42,737 nucleotides of DNA from an uncultured Monoglobus sp. GTDB lineage: Bacteria > Bacillota > Clostridia > Monoglobales > Monoglobaceae. The stretch covers positions 1-42,737 of the forward strand of contig CANPWW010000012.1 in NCBI GenBank assembly GCA_947585115.1, in the 5' to 3' direction. Of the stretch, positions 26,510 through 35,468 are shown in pieces. The position numbers and the translations under genes are program-made. The notes below the pieces were generated by a model. That model was given only the letters and a program-made list of their open reading frames with translations, was not told the origin of the DNA and ran no database searches. Every line of letters starts with the position of its first letter. Within the stretch, counting starts at the first letter, position 1.

Positions 26510-29500
26510 ATGAAAAAAAGATTTCTCGGTATAACGCTTGTTATCGCTATGCTGATTTCCGCGCTGCCGTGCGTCTCGTTTGCCGAAGGCGGCGACGAGC
26601 CGCTAAATTCGGTCAGCGTTGACTTTGCCGCAGGTTTTGACAGCGGCGCCAAAAACACCGACTACTTTTACTCCCCCGAGAAAAAACAGGGCTTCGTTAC
26701 GGAGTCGGGCATGATATTGCCGCCGGGAGAGGAACGTCAGGTCGCATCGGTAAGTTCGCGGCGCCCTCTTACCTCCGAAGGCATGAACGCGACCGAAGGA
26801 ACAGGCTCTTATTTGAGCGACAGCGCCGAATACCGCAATCACGGCGGACTTATCTACAGGGCCGACCTGCCCGCGGGCGCCTACCACATAGACGTTCAGC
26901 TGGGCGGAAACAGCAATAGAGACAACACATGGGTAACTCCGACCGGCATGGAATACGACCGAATCAGAAGAACCTCCGGCTGGGACGACGCCGGAAACGT
27001 TAAAAGAAACACCACGGTCACATGGGACAATAACAATACAAAATGGTCATACGACTTTGCCACCGGCCAGGACTTTGTTGAGATAGACATAGAGCCGATT
27101 GCCATGCCGTCAAGGGCAAGCAGCCAGACAGTCACGGTCAAGTCGATCTCGATAACGCCGATAGCCAACAACGAGCCGGCCGACAAGGCAACCATATATA
27201 TACTGGGCGGCTCGACCGAAAAGACATACACCAACGAGTCCTCCTACTCCTCCTGGGGACAGGTGCTTGAATATTATTTCGATCCCGACAAGATCGCCGA
27301 CGTTGTGAACTACTCGATGGGCGGCAGAAGCATGAAGAGAAGCTACACCGAGGGCAGATTCAACGACATACTGCTGACAGGCAAACCGGGCGATTATGTT
27401 TTCCTTACATCGGCTCAAGGCGACGAGGCCGACGGCCACACCAGATTTGACAGAGGTCTCAACTACGGCACTCCCGCCGAGAACAACGCGCTTTATAAGC
27501 GTTGGCTCGATATGTACATAAAGGCCATAAAAACCAGAGGAATGCACCCGATATTGGTTTCGGCAGTTCCCAGAAACAACGGTTTTTCGCCCGAGGGCGC
27601 CGACAAGCCCAACGGCTTTAACCCCGACGCGACCGGTATCATGCGCGAGACCGCGAAAGCCGACGAAGGCGTCGGATACATCGGCATGTACGAGGGTGTC
27701 AAGGACTATGTGAGCAAGCTGGGCGAGAACGAGCCGCTCTACATATTCAGTTCATACGAGGCAGGCGAGACGCCCGCCGAAAACTCGGCCAACGGCGTTT
27801 CCAACTGGGACGGAACCACATACAAAGAAGCCGCGTCAAAGCAGTTCGCCAGGATAATGATGGAATATATCTGCGACGAGGCGACCTCGGACGACGATGT
27901 ATACACCAGCAAAGAGTTTATGAAAACTCTGTTCTCATACCTGCTCCCCGAAGCGCAGCAAGCGGCAAAATCGGGCGACTGGACATCGATATTCCCCGAG
28001 ATGGCGGCAGATGTCAGCCAAGTCGACGTGGCTCCCGGAGCGACGCCCCTGCCCGAGGAAAACTATTACTACAGAGACAATATCGAGAGGGTCCTGCGCG
28101 TAGGCGCGATGCACAAAAACAGCGAGAATCTTTTTAAACCGAACGACTTGATCACCGTGGGCGAGTTTGCCCGCGGCATGGAAACGGTCTTTGAGCTTGA
28201 GCCCGGCGCGCTCGGCAGCTATAATCTGACATACGCCGAGCTTGAGGAAAAATACGGTCCCGAGGTTGAGGCGGCAAACGCCGAAGCCGCCGAAGAACCC
28301 GCGCCGGGACAGCACAAGATCACGATAACCCAGACAGACGGCGGCACGATCACCGCTTATAACGAGAGCCAGTTCGACCAAATCAGCGAGGACATTTCCG
28401 ACACGATCGAGGCGGGCGGAGTTATCGACGACGCGTATATGACAGTCACCGCGCCTTCTGAGAATTTTGTAAAAGGAACTGACACTTCGGCTTCATTCCC
28501 GGAAAACAGCGCTGTTACGCAGAATTATATAGAGTTTAGAAACACCACTCCCGAAAAGCCTGTGACCTATTTCTCAAAGGCGAAAGGCAAACTTGTGCTG
28601 TATGTCCGCTTTAACGACAACAAGAATATTGAGCTTAAAAACAATGTGAGCGGCACGATACAGTCAAAGCTGATAAACAACACGATCGACGGCGGCGGAG
28701 CCACAATATACGGCACAGTCGAGTTTGACGTTGAGCAAAACACCGGATACACCCTCACCGCTCACGGCGGAAACGGCCGTCTGTTTGGTCTGAGATACTA
28801 CTCTCTCGACTATCCGCAGAGCACCGAGACTCTCATCGTGAACGACAGAGACGAGGTCAGAATAACCGCCGTAGCCGATCCCGGATATCTGAATGATCAG
28901 ATCTTTATAAACGGCGAACCGGTGACAAACGAGAAGGAATACCGCGACTATATTGATAAAGACATAACGATAACCGCCGCATATATCAAAGAACCCGATT
29001 TTGTCGACACGGGCGCCATCGCCTCGGACGCTGCTTTGACGCGGGAGGCAATGGGCGCGATACTCTATGACGCGTATTATCTGAAATACGGCAAAAATAA
29101 CAGCGGCGCATGGAACAAACGCGAGTACATGACAAACAATGACGGACTGCCCGCGCCGGGCGACGCCAACTACGACCAGAACGCGATCTATGAGGGCACG
29201 CCTTACTTCCCGCTTGTCGGCTGGGGCGCTCTCACGGACAAAGACGAGATCTCGCCCGTGCTGTACGGCAAAGTGAAAGAAGCGTATAACCTTGGCCTTA
29301 TGCGAAGCGAGCAGGGCATAGAGCGTGGAGCGGTCAAACTCGGCACGGTTCTTGAGCCCAAAACAAAGGTAACGCGCGCGAAGGCGGCAAAAACTCTGCT
29401 GTTCGCCTATATCTTGGCGCAGCCGATGAACGCCGAAAGTCAGACTTATCAAAATCACGGAGCCGAGACCGCCGAGATCGCGGTTCCCAACCAAAACGTT

Positions 29501-30670
29501 GATGCCCTGCCCTACAGGATCGAAACTACGCCCACGCCCGAGCCCACTCCGTATATCACGCCCGAGCCGACGGTCGCTCCCACTCCTATTCCCCTCAAGG
29601 GCGAGAAATGGAACTTTAACTCGATTGCGAAGGGCACAACATATCCCGATAGGACGTCAAAGATAGCAAACGAAAACGGCGCGGAGCTGACAATAAATCA
29701 CAGAACGCAAGCAAACGAGGGCTCTGTTTCTCCTTCGATAAGCGAAAAGGCCGAAGGCGACAACTACCTCAAATTCACCGACACGGGCAGCGGTCAGGAC
29801 GGCTTCACATACAACCCCTCCCCCGCTATCGACTCGGATATCATCGTTATTGAACAGGATTTCAATATAAGCACCTCGGTGAAAGACAATGTGCTGCTGA
29901 GATTCTATGACAAAAACAACGTTGATCCGAACAACAGCTACTCCGCCGGATCCGACGACGGCAGAGCCTTTGAGGTAAAGACCGGAGACGGCGCGACCCT
30001 TAAACTCACCGACTACTTCTCATCGGGCGGCGACGACACAAACGAAAAGGGATTTGACTACGTTATACCTGATTTCAACTTCGCGCCCGGCAGATGGTTC
30101 ACTCTGAGAGTTGAGTACCACAAAGCGGACAACGCCGTTAAGGTATACACTAAAAAAGACGGTGAGGACTATGTTTTGAATCGTGAAATACCACTGGCAC
30201 AGGGCACAATAAAAGTTGAAGAAAGCGCGATCCCGCGCCTTGTTATGACAGGTATGGCCGTTATGACAAAAGGCACAAACGATGCCGGCGAAATAATCGA
30301 GCTTGGAGTTGACAACATTTACATCGCCGAGCTTGACAATGATCCCAAGCCGACCGACACGCCGACTCCGACCGAGCCCCCGACAGCGCATGAATACCCG
30401 TATGAGATAGCAAGCGCGGCATTCGGAGCGGACGGAGCCCTAAGTGCGGAGATCAAGTATTACGGCTCGGACGCCGCGCCGAAAGCCAAACTGATTATCG
30501 GCGTGTACAGCCAAGATACGGTTCTGACATCCGCAACTATGTATGACATAAGCGGCACGGAAATTAAATATCTTGATTTCAAGAAACCCTCTTCGGGCAC
30601 GGTCAAACTGTTCATCTGGGACAGCGAAAACGGCATGAAGCCCTTGAGCGCTCCCGTTGAGGCAAAATAA
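26510..30670 (+). CDS. Secreted SGNH-fold paralogue, catalytic residues lost, with LamG-like domain
   Basis: 1386 residues; AAGGAGG before the ATG. Order: signal peptide (about 1-26), beta-sandwich (about 35-215), SGNH domain (about 225-450), SLH-like motif, repeat module, second SLH-like region, Pro/Thr linker, a concanavalin/LamG-like domain (about 1040-1270, starting KWNFNSIAKG) and a small C-terminal beta domain. It keeps Ser235, but GDST has become GGST (G234), the SA-HND block is SAQGD (G304 for Asn) and DGTH is DGTT (T437 for His). Loss of the oxyanion Asn and catalytic His should abolish normal SGNH hydrolysis. A carbohydrate-binding or scaffold role is inferred. It lacks the terminal triple SLH of the 16129 paralogue, so it may be released. 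Confidence 0.88.
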   Translation: MKKRFLGITLVIAMLISALPCVSFAEGGDEPLNSVSVDFAAGFDSGAKNTDYFYSPEKKQGFVTESGMILPPGEERQVASVSSRRPLTSEGMNATEGTGSYLSDSAEYRNHGGLIYRADLPAGAYHIDVQLGGNSNRDNTWVTPTGMEYDRIRRTSGWDDAGNVKRNTTVTWDNNNTKWSYDFATGQDFVEIDIEPIAMPSRASSQTVTVKSISITPIANNEPADKATIYILGGSTEKTYTNESSYSSWGQVLEYYFDPDKIADVVNYSMGGRSMKRSYTEGRFNDILLTGKPGDYVFLTSAQGDEADGHTRFDRGLNYGTPAENNALYKRWLDMYIKAIKTRGMHPILVSAVPRNNGFSPEGADKPNGFNPDATGIMRETAKADEGVGYIGMYEGVKDYVSKLGENEPLYIFSSYEAGETPAENSANGVSNWDGTTYKEAASKQFARIMMEYICDEATSDDDVYTSKEFMKTLFSYLLPEAQQAAKSGDWTSIFPEMAADVSQVDVAPGATPLPEENYYYRDNIERVLRVGAMHKNSENLFKPNDLITVGEFARGMETVFELEPGALGSYNLTYAELEEKYGPEVEAANAEAAEEPAPGQHKITITQTDGGTITAYNESQFDQISEDISDTIEAGGVIDDAYMTVTAPSENFVKGTDTSASFPENSAVTQNYIEFRNTTPEKPVTYFSKAKGKLVLYVRFNDNKNIELKNNVSGTIQSKLINNTIDGGGATIYGTVEFDVEQNTGYTLTAHGGNGRLFGLRYYSLDYPQSTETLIVNDRDEVRITAVADPGYLNDQIFINGEPVTNEKEYRDYIDKDITITAAYIKEPDFVDTGAIASDAALTREAMGAILYDAYYLKYGKNNSGAWNKREYMTNNDGLPAPGDANYDQNAIYEGTPYFPLVGWGALTDKDEISPVLYGKVKEAYNLGLMRSEQGIERGAVKLGTVLEPKTKVTRAKAAKTLLFAYILAQPMNAESQTYQNHGAETAEIAVPNQNVDALPYRIETTPTPEPTPYITPEPTVAPTPIPLKGEKWNFNSIAKGTTYPDRTSKIANENGAELTINHRTQANEGSVSPSISEKAEGDNYLKFTDTGSGQDGFTYNPSPAIDSDIIVIEQDFNISTSVKDNVLLRFYDKNNVDPNNSYSAGSDDGRAFEVKTGDGATLKLTDYFSSGGDDTNEKGFDYVIPDFNFAPGRWFTLRVEYHKADNAVKVYTKKDGEDYVLNREIPLAQGTIKVEESAIPRLVMTGMAVMTKGTNDAGEIIELGVDNIYIAELDNDPKPTDTPTPTEPPTAHEYPYEIASAAFGADGALSAEIKYYGSDAAPKAKLIIGVYSQDTVLTSATMYDISGTEIKYLDFKKPSSGTVKLFIWDSENGMKPLSAPVEAK

Positions 30671-30699
30671 AACGGGCCCGCAAGCCCGATATAAAACAA

Positions 30700-30736
30700 G
30701 GGTATACGGCTATTCGCCGTATACCCTCGTTTTTTA
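30700..30736. terminator. Bidirectional terminator between convergent genes
   Basis: A perfect 11-bp stem (GGGTATACGGC / GCCGTATACCC) with a 5-base loop is followed by TCGTTTTTT on the plus strand and by TTGTTTTAT on the minus strand. It separates the secreted SGNH paralogue from the symporter gene. Confidence 0.88.
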
Positions 30737-30747
30737 TACCGCAATTT

Positions 30748-32247
30748 TTATTCTCCGCCCTGTCTTACAGCTTCCTCGTTCTCGGCCTGGATCTTGGGGT
30801 CCATCGAGAGCATAGGCGTCACGTCAAGATGTCTGAAGTGGCGGTCAACATAGTTCTTTGTGCACTTATAAACCTGCGGCGACAGAACCAGCACGCCTAT
30901 CAGGTTTGGCAGCATCATCAGTCCGTTGAACGTGTCCGAAAGGTCCCACGCCAGATTCTCGCCCATCAGCGCGCCGCCCAGGATAGCGATAACAAAAATT
31001 ATCCTGTAGGGCATGGTCGAGCCTGTTCCGAACAAAAACTCACAGGCTTTGGTTCCGTAGTGGCTCCATCCGAGCACCGTGGAGAATGCGAACAGCAGCA
31101 TAGCGATCGCGACGAACCAGGCGCCGACGGGACCGAAGGTCTGACCGAAAATATTTCCCACAAGGTCGCCCGTGTTGGCGATCTCGTTATAAGGCATACC
31201 GGTTTCGAGATTGAATAGGCCGGACGAAAGGATCGAAAACGCGGTCAGTGTGCAGACAACGATAGTGTCGGCGAATACCTCAAATATTCCCCACATACCC
31301 TGTCTGATAGGTTCTCTGACGTTGGAGCTTGAGTGAACCATTACCGATGAGCCGAGACCGGCCTCGTTTGAGAAAACGCCGCGCTTCATGCCCATCTGTA
31401 TCGCCATGGCAATGCCCGCTCCGATACCGCCGCCCGCCGCGGCCTTAACCGAAAACGCGCCCTTAAATATAGCGCCGAACACTTCGCCGAACTTGCCGAT
31501 ATGTATAACGCAGATAGCGATCGTGCCCAGAAAATACAGCACTACCATAACAGGAACTATCTTTTCGGTAACGGCGGCGATCCTCTTGATTCCGCCGATG
31601 ATAACCAGACCCGCGAGCAGCATTACCACAATGCCCGTCACGATCCTCGGAATGTTAAACGCCGACTGCATGTTTGTCGTGATCGTGTTGACCTGGGTCA
31701 TGTTTCCGATACCGAACGACGCCAGCATGCAGAAGCAGCTGAACAGTACCGCCAGCACCATGCCGATATACTTGCAATGCGGCTTTGAGCCGAGACCGTC
31801 GCGCAGATAGTACATCGCGCCGCCGCTCCATTCTCCGTCTCTGTTCTTTATCCTGTAAAGGATACCCAGAACATTCTCGGAATAGTTTGTCATCATTCCG
31901 AAGAACGCGATCAGCCACATCCAGAACACGGCGCCGGGGCCGCCGATAACGATAGCCGAGGCCACGCCCGCGATGTTTCCTGTTCCGACGGTCGCCGCGA
32001 GCGCCGTGCACAAACTCTGGAACTGGGATATCGACTTGTCCTTGGTGTGCTCTATGACATGTTTGTCGCCGAATATGGCGCCGATAGTGTTTTTGAACCA
32101 ATGCCCGATATGGGTCAGCTGGAAGAACTTGGTAAGGCAGGTCATGAGAACGCCGACAAACGCCAACAGGATCAGCGCGGGCCATCCCCAGACTACGCCG
32201 TTTACCGCGTCGTTGACCTTCGCAACGACGTCGAGAAAGCTTTGCAT
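30748..32247 (-). CDS. Sodium:alanine/glycine symporter (AGCS family)
   Basis: 499 residues, usual for the family. About 10-11 hydrophobic segments are evident. Family signatures seen: AALAATVGTGNIAGVASAI, the loop GEWSGGAMYYLRDGL, and GMKRGVFSNEAGLGSS. These proteins import alanine or glycine with sodium across the cytoplasmic membrane. The glycine riboswitch directly upstream argues that glycine is a relevant substrate here. GGGGAG precedes the ATG. A single-gene transcript is expected, ending at the hairpin at 30700-30726. Confidence 0.95.
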   Translation of the reverse strand: MQSFLDVVAKVNDAVNGVVWGWPALILLAFVGVLMTCLTKFFQLTHIGHWFKNTIGAIFGDKHVIEHTKDKSISQFQSLCTALAATVGTGNIAGVASAIVIGGPGAVFWMWLIAFFGMMTNYSENVLGILYRIKNRDGEWSGGAMYYLRDGLGSKPHCKYIGMVLAVLFSCFCMLASFGIGNMTQVNTITTNMQSAFNIPRIVTGIVVMLLAGLVIIGGIKRIAAVTEKIVPVMVVLYFLGTIAICVIHIGKFGEVFGAIFKGAFSVKAAAGGGIGAGIAMAIQMGMKRGVFSNEAGLGSSVMVHSSSNVREPIRQGMWGIFEVFADTIVVCTLTAFSILSSGLFNLETGMPYNEIANTGDLVGNIFGQTFGPVGAWFVAIAMLLFAFSTVLGWSHYGTKACEFLFGTGSTMPYRIIFVIAILGGALMGENLAWDLSDTFNGLMMLPNLIGVLVLSPQVYKCTKNYVDRHFRHLDVTPMLSMDPKIQAENEEAVRQGGE

Positions 32248-32300
32248 AGAATATTACTCCCCTTATTTAATTAATATATTAATTTATTTTTTACATAACA

Positions 32301-32470
32301 AAAAGAGCCGAAATCCGTAGGATTCAAGCTCAAACAAAAATGAAGAAAAATATCGCAGCTCGCGCTGAAATACCTCCGTCCTTTTGCCTGAGAGATTGGC
32401 TCTCGCCGTACACCTTCGGCCCCCGATCTGCGGCCTGCGACCGCAAGCGGGTTTCTCCGGAGCGCCGCGC
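32301..32470 (-). ncRNA. Singlet glycine riboswitch with intrinsic terminator
   Basis: Minus strand. The aptamer (about 32373-32470) carries hallmarks GGAGAAACCC, CCGAAGG and CAATCTCTCAGGCAAAAGGA, then CGGAG. A GCGA-capped hairpin (32351-32372, CAGC-GCGA-GCTG) follows, like the 'ghost' helix of type-1 singlet glycine riboswitches. A terminator hairpin (32305-32331, GAGC...GCTC) with TTTTT then lies before the symporter ribosome-binding site. Only one full aptamer fits between the promoter and the gene. Whether glycine turns expression on or off cannot be decided by eye. Confidence 0.92.
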
Positions 32471-32499
32471 AATTTGACGCGGCAATTTTAATTGTACTA

Positions 32500-32528
32500 A
32501 TTATATCATCATATAAGACAAAATGCAA
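32500..32528 (-). promoter_or_regulatory. Promoter of the glycine riboswitch-symporter transcript
   Basis: Minus strand TTGCAT (32523-32528), 17-base spacer, perfect TATAAT (32500-32505). The start near 32493 lies about 23 bases before the aptamer. It diverges from the plus-strand promoter at 32547. Confidence 0.75.
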
Positions 32529-32546
32529 GCTTTTTTTACAAATAAT

Positions 32547-32575
32547 TTGACAAGTTTAAAATACTATAGTAAAAT
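32547..32575 (+). promoter_or_regulatory. Promoter of the YdjG-YdjI-like operon
   Basis: TTGACA (32547-32552), 17-base spacer, TAAAAT (32570-32575). The expected start near 32582 leaves a short leader containing GAGGTGAT before the ATG at 32598. Confidence 0.75.
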
Positions 32576-32597
32576 ATATTTAATTCGAGGTGATAAT

Positions 32598-33914
32598 ATG
32601 AGCGACGAAGTTAACAACGGCAACAACGCCCCGCGGGACAGAGAACCCGAAATACAAAACTTCAAATGCCCGAACTGCGGCGGCATTATGAAATGGAACA
32701 TAAAAAAACGCGGATTTATGTGCTCGTCATGCGGCACGCCCGGGGAGCTTGACACCGACAACAAAAAGGTGCTCGAGCATCCTCTTTCTCAATACCAAAA
32801 GCGCGAGGACGAGCTGACGGGCGCCTCGGTCACAAGCACTTCGGACAACTCGGACGCCGAGAACGCGCCCTCAAACGTGCGCCGCGTCATATACTGCAAG
32901 ACCTGCGGCAGCCAGATAGAGTTTGAGGCCAACCAGACTGCGGCCGTGTGTCCCATGTGCGGCTCGTCTCAGGTCGACGCCAAGAGCCAGGCCTTCGGTA
33001 TACCGCCCGACGGCGTTGTGCCTTTTATGATCGACGAGGACGACGCCAAGGCGCGGTTCAAGCAATGGGTGCGCCACCGCTGGTTCGCGCCGAGCAAGCT
33101 GAAACTGGCGTATCAGACGGGAAAGCTGACGCCCGTCTATATTCCTATCTGGACATACGATCTGGACGTGACCGCCACATACACGGGCATGGGCGGCAGA
33201 ATAGTATCGGTGCGTGACGGCAAGGGAAATATCCGCTCGCAGACCAACTGGTTCCCGGTCAGCGGCACCGTCTCGGAGCGGCTGGACGATGTTCCCGTAT
33301 TCGCCGGGACTGACAAAAACGCGAAAACGCTCAGCGGCATACTTCCGTTCAATACCCAGGAAGGCAGCTACCCCTACTCCCCCGCTTTTCTGTCGGGTGT
33401 GAACTCGGAGAGGTACGCGTTTTCGGCAGTCGAGGGATTCAAACGCGTCAAGAACCAGGTTGACGCCGAGCTCAAGGCACGCGCCCAAAACTCGATAATA
33501 GCCCGCGGATTCAACACCGCCACGGTCTCAAGAGTGAATGCCGATTACGGCGACCCGTGCTACAAGCAGATTCTGGCGCCTGTGTGGATATCTAACTTTG
33601 TGTATAACAAAAAGAATTATACCTACGCCATAAACGGCGACACGGGAAACATATGCGGCGAGCGGCCCTACAGCCCGCTCAAGATCGCGGTCGCCGTGCT
33701 TATCGCGGCTGTCGCGGTGGCGCTGTTTCTGATATGGGATATGTCAACGCTGAACAACGGCTCGGAAAGCCAGGAACCGAGCAGCGGCTACTATGAGTAT
33801 TATAACGACTATGACAATTACGGCGGCTATGACAACTATTATAATAATTACAACAGCGGCGGTTCGTATTACGACTATCCCGATCTGAGCGGCGGGGAGA
33901 TAACACAGAATTAA
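32598..33914 (+). CDS. YdjG-like zinc-ribbon membrane protein with Tyr-rich tail
   Basis: 438 residues from the ATG at 32598 (GAGGTGAT upstream). Two zinc ribbons are present: CPNC...CSSC (about 22-42) and CKTC...CPMC (about 100-123). A conserved middle domain (about 130-350) follows, with PVYIPIWTYDLDVTATYTG and LAPVWISNFVYNKKNYTYA. One hydrophobic segment lies at about 364-384, then a 40-residue low-complexity tail rich in Tyr, Asn, Asp and Gly. The order matches Bacillus YdjG-type proteins, which sit with an SPFH protein (YdjI) and PspA in envelope-stress modules. The SPFH partner follows 43 bp downstream; no PspA gene is adjacent. The ribbons should be cytoplasmic and the tail outside. 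Confidence 0.85.
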   Translation: MSDEVNNGNNAPRDREPEIQNFKCPNCGGIMKWNIKKRGFMCSSCGTPGELDTDNKKVLEHPLSQYQKREDELTGASVTSTSDNSDAENAPSNVRRVIYCKTCGSQIEFEANQTAAVCPMCGSSQVDAKSQAFGIPPDGVVPFMIDEDDAKARFKQWVRHRWFAPSKLKLAYQTGKLTPVYIPIWTYDLDVTATYTGMGGRIVSVRDGKGNIRSQTNWFPVSGTVSERLDDVPVFAGTDKNAKTLSGILPFNTQEGSYPYSPAFLSGVNSERYAFSAVEGFKRVKNQVDAELKARAQNSIIARGFNTATVSRVNADYGDPCYKQILAPVWISNFVYNKKNYTYAINGDTGNICGERPYSPLKIAVAVLIAAVAVALFLIWDMSTLNNGSESQEPSSGYYEYYNDYDNYGGYDNYYNNYNSGGSYYDYPDLSGGEITQN

Positions 33915-33957
33915 TATATTTATTTTATTATATAAATAGGAAAGAGAGGTAATTTTT

Positions 33958-34947
33958 ATGGCATGGTTTGGACAGGGCAGAGACACGATCGAATGGGATG
34001 AGTCGCGATCGGACGTCCTTTGTTACAAATGGCCCGCGAAAGAGATCAAGAAAGGCTCGCACCTTATCGTGCGTCCCGGTCAGAAGGCTATCTTCTATGC
34101 CGACGGAGTTGAAACGGGTTTGTTTGAAAAGGAAGGAAATTTTGATATCGACTCGGAGATCACGCCGTTTCTCAGCACCTTAAAGGGCTGGATTCACCTG
34201 TTCGGCGACACCGGAATGAGAGCCGAGGTTTACTTTATCAACACAAAACAAGTGCTTGTCAACTGGGGAACAAGACAGAGGATCATGATCCCCACCGCTG
34301 AAGTTCCCACGGGTATCCCGGTGGGAATGAACGGAAACGTCATTGTGAAATTCTCGGACGATCCCGAGGCGATAAAAGGCTTTATCGCTGCTATCGCGGG
34401 CGTTAAGGACGAGTTCACGATAGACGATATCTCGGAGCGTATCATGGGCAAACTCAACGCTGTTGTGGCCGAGGCTATTTTAAAGGGCCAAAGCAACATA
34501 TCCACCAACGCGCTTATCAGCATACAGGCGAACAGCCTTGAGATCGGAAACGATATATGCGCGCGGCTGAACACGATCACCAACACCTTCGGAATGGACA
34601 CGGTCGATCTGACAATTGCCGACGTGAACTACCCCGAGGACGTTATGAAGGTAGCCGAGCAGGTAGCCGCCACTTCCTTCGTCGGAAACAACGTGGCGAA
34701 CTACGCGGCGGTCCAGATGGCAAACAGCATGAACAACCCGGGCGCCGGAAACAACGTGGCGGCCGCGGGTGCCCAGATGGGAATGGGCCTCGCCATGGCT
34801 CAGCAGATGACGCAGCAGATGAACTCGCAGCAAAACGGAGCCGCGGCTCAGCAGCAGGCGGCGCCCGCCGGAGACAGATTCTGTCCCAAATGCCGCAAAA
34901 TGGTGACAGGCAAATTCTGCTCCGAATGCGGCACCGAAACGGTTTAG
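33958..34947 (+). CDS. SPFH-domain protein, YdjI / 'virion core protein'-like, with C-terminal zinc ribbon
   Basis: 329 residues; AGAGAGG upstream. The N-terminus AWFGQGRDTIEWDES...DVLCYKWPAKEIKKGS and the SPFH domain (about 1-215, SHLIVRPGQKAIFYADGV, FGMDTVDLTIADVNYPED) match the YdjI family. An Asn/Gln/Met/Ala-rich region follows. A zinc ribbon ends the protein (FCPKCRKM...FCSECGTE). SPFH proteins oligomerise on membranes; YdjI homologues work with YdjG/YdjH and PspA in Bacillus. There is no membrane segment, so it likely binds the membrane through its operon partner. Confidence 0.92.
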   Translation: MAWFGQGRDTIEWDESRSDVLCYKWPAKEIKKGSHLIVRPGQKAIFYADGVETGLFEKEGNFDIDSEITPFLSTLKGWIHLFGDTGMRAEVYFINTKQVLVNWGTRQRIMIPTAEVPTGIPVGMNGNVIVKFSDDPEAIKGFIAAIAGVKDEFTIDDISERIMGKLNAVVAEAILKGQSNISTNALISIQANSLEIGNDICARLNTITNTFGMDTVDLTIADVNYPEDVMKVAEQVAATSFVGNNVANYAAVQMANSMNNPGAGNNVAAAGAQMGMGLAMAQQMTQQMNSQQNGAAAQQQAAPAGDRFCPKCRKMVTGKFCSECGTETV

Positions 34948-34953
34948 TATTTG

Positions 34954-34978
34954 ACGGGCGGATAATATCCGCCCGTTT
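34954..34978 (+). terminator. Hairpin after the SPFH gene, weak terminator
   Basis: A 10-bp stem (ACGGGCGGAT / ATCCGCCCGT) seven bases after the stop is followed by only three T residues (GTTTGCC). It could stabilise the mRNA end or terminate weakly. Confidence 0.5.
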
Positions 34979-35345
34979 GCCTCGCCCCTTGGGGATAATC
35001 AGCAAGCTTGCTTGCGGGTTCAAAGCGACCTTTGAAAATCGCTTGCGATTTTCACCAAGCGCTTCATTAGAGGTGCTCGCTTGCGGTCGGAGAGGGGGCA
35101 ACATAGGGACTTGAGACTAGTAACTAGGGACTAGGACCCCTCTCAGTCAGCTCCGCTGACAGCTCTCCCCAAGGGGCGAGCCTAGTCTCTAGATCCTATT
35201 TCCTAATCCCTACGTTGGCAGCTCCCCCGAGGGGGCGCCTATCTTCTGCCTCCTCCCGGGAGGAGGTGTCAGGCGATAGCCTGACGGAGGTGGGAAAGTA
35301 GTGATTTGTGAATCAATAATCACTACTTTGATTTATTGACATCAT
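34979..35345. repeat. Dispersed intergenic repeat cluster, copy B
   Basis: Gene-free stretch made of the same units as 13946-14215. These are CTCGCCCCTTGGGG at 34981, a 23-bp identity at 34991-35013, ACTAGTAACTAGGGACTAGG-type short repeats at about 35114-35135, a palindromic unit at 35137-35180, CCCTACGTTGG near 35208, and further inverted pairs (CCTCCTCCCGGGAGGAGG; GTCAGGCGATAGCCTGAC) up to about 35300. No open frame with a ribosome-binding site is visible. Confidence 0.8.
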
Positions 35346-35431
35346 TTTTCAAAAAACACCTTTATTTAATATTTATAATTTGTCGTTTCTTTGATTAATT
35401 ATCGACTTCGCATAATTCGCGCTGACGTTTA

Positions 35432-35461
35432 TTGACAATCCGTTTTTCTCTGTGCTAAAAT
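35432..35461 (+). promoter_or_regulatory. Promoter giving a leaderless ABC exporter transcript
   Basis: TTGACA (35432-35437), 18-base spacer, TAAAAT (35456-35461). Seven bases then precede the ATG at 35469, so +1 is expected at 35468-35469, and the purine there is the A of the start codon. No Shine-Dalgarno sequence is present. Confidence 0.72.
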
Positions 35462-35468
35462 TTATGGC

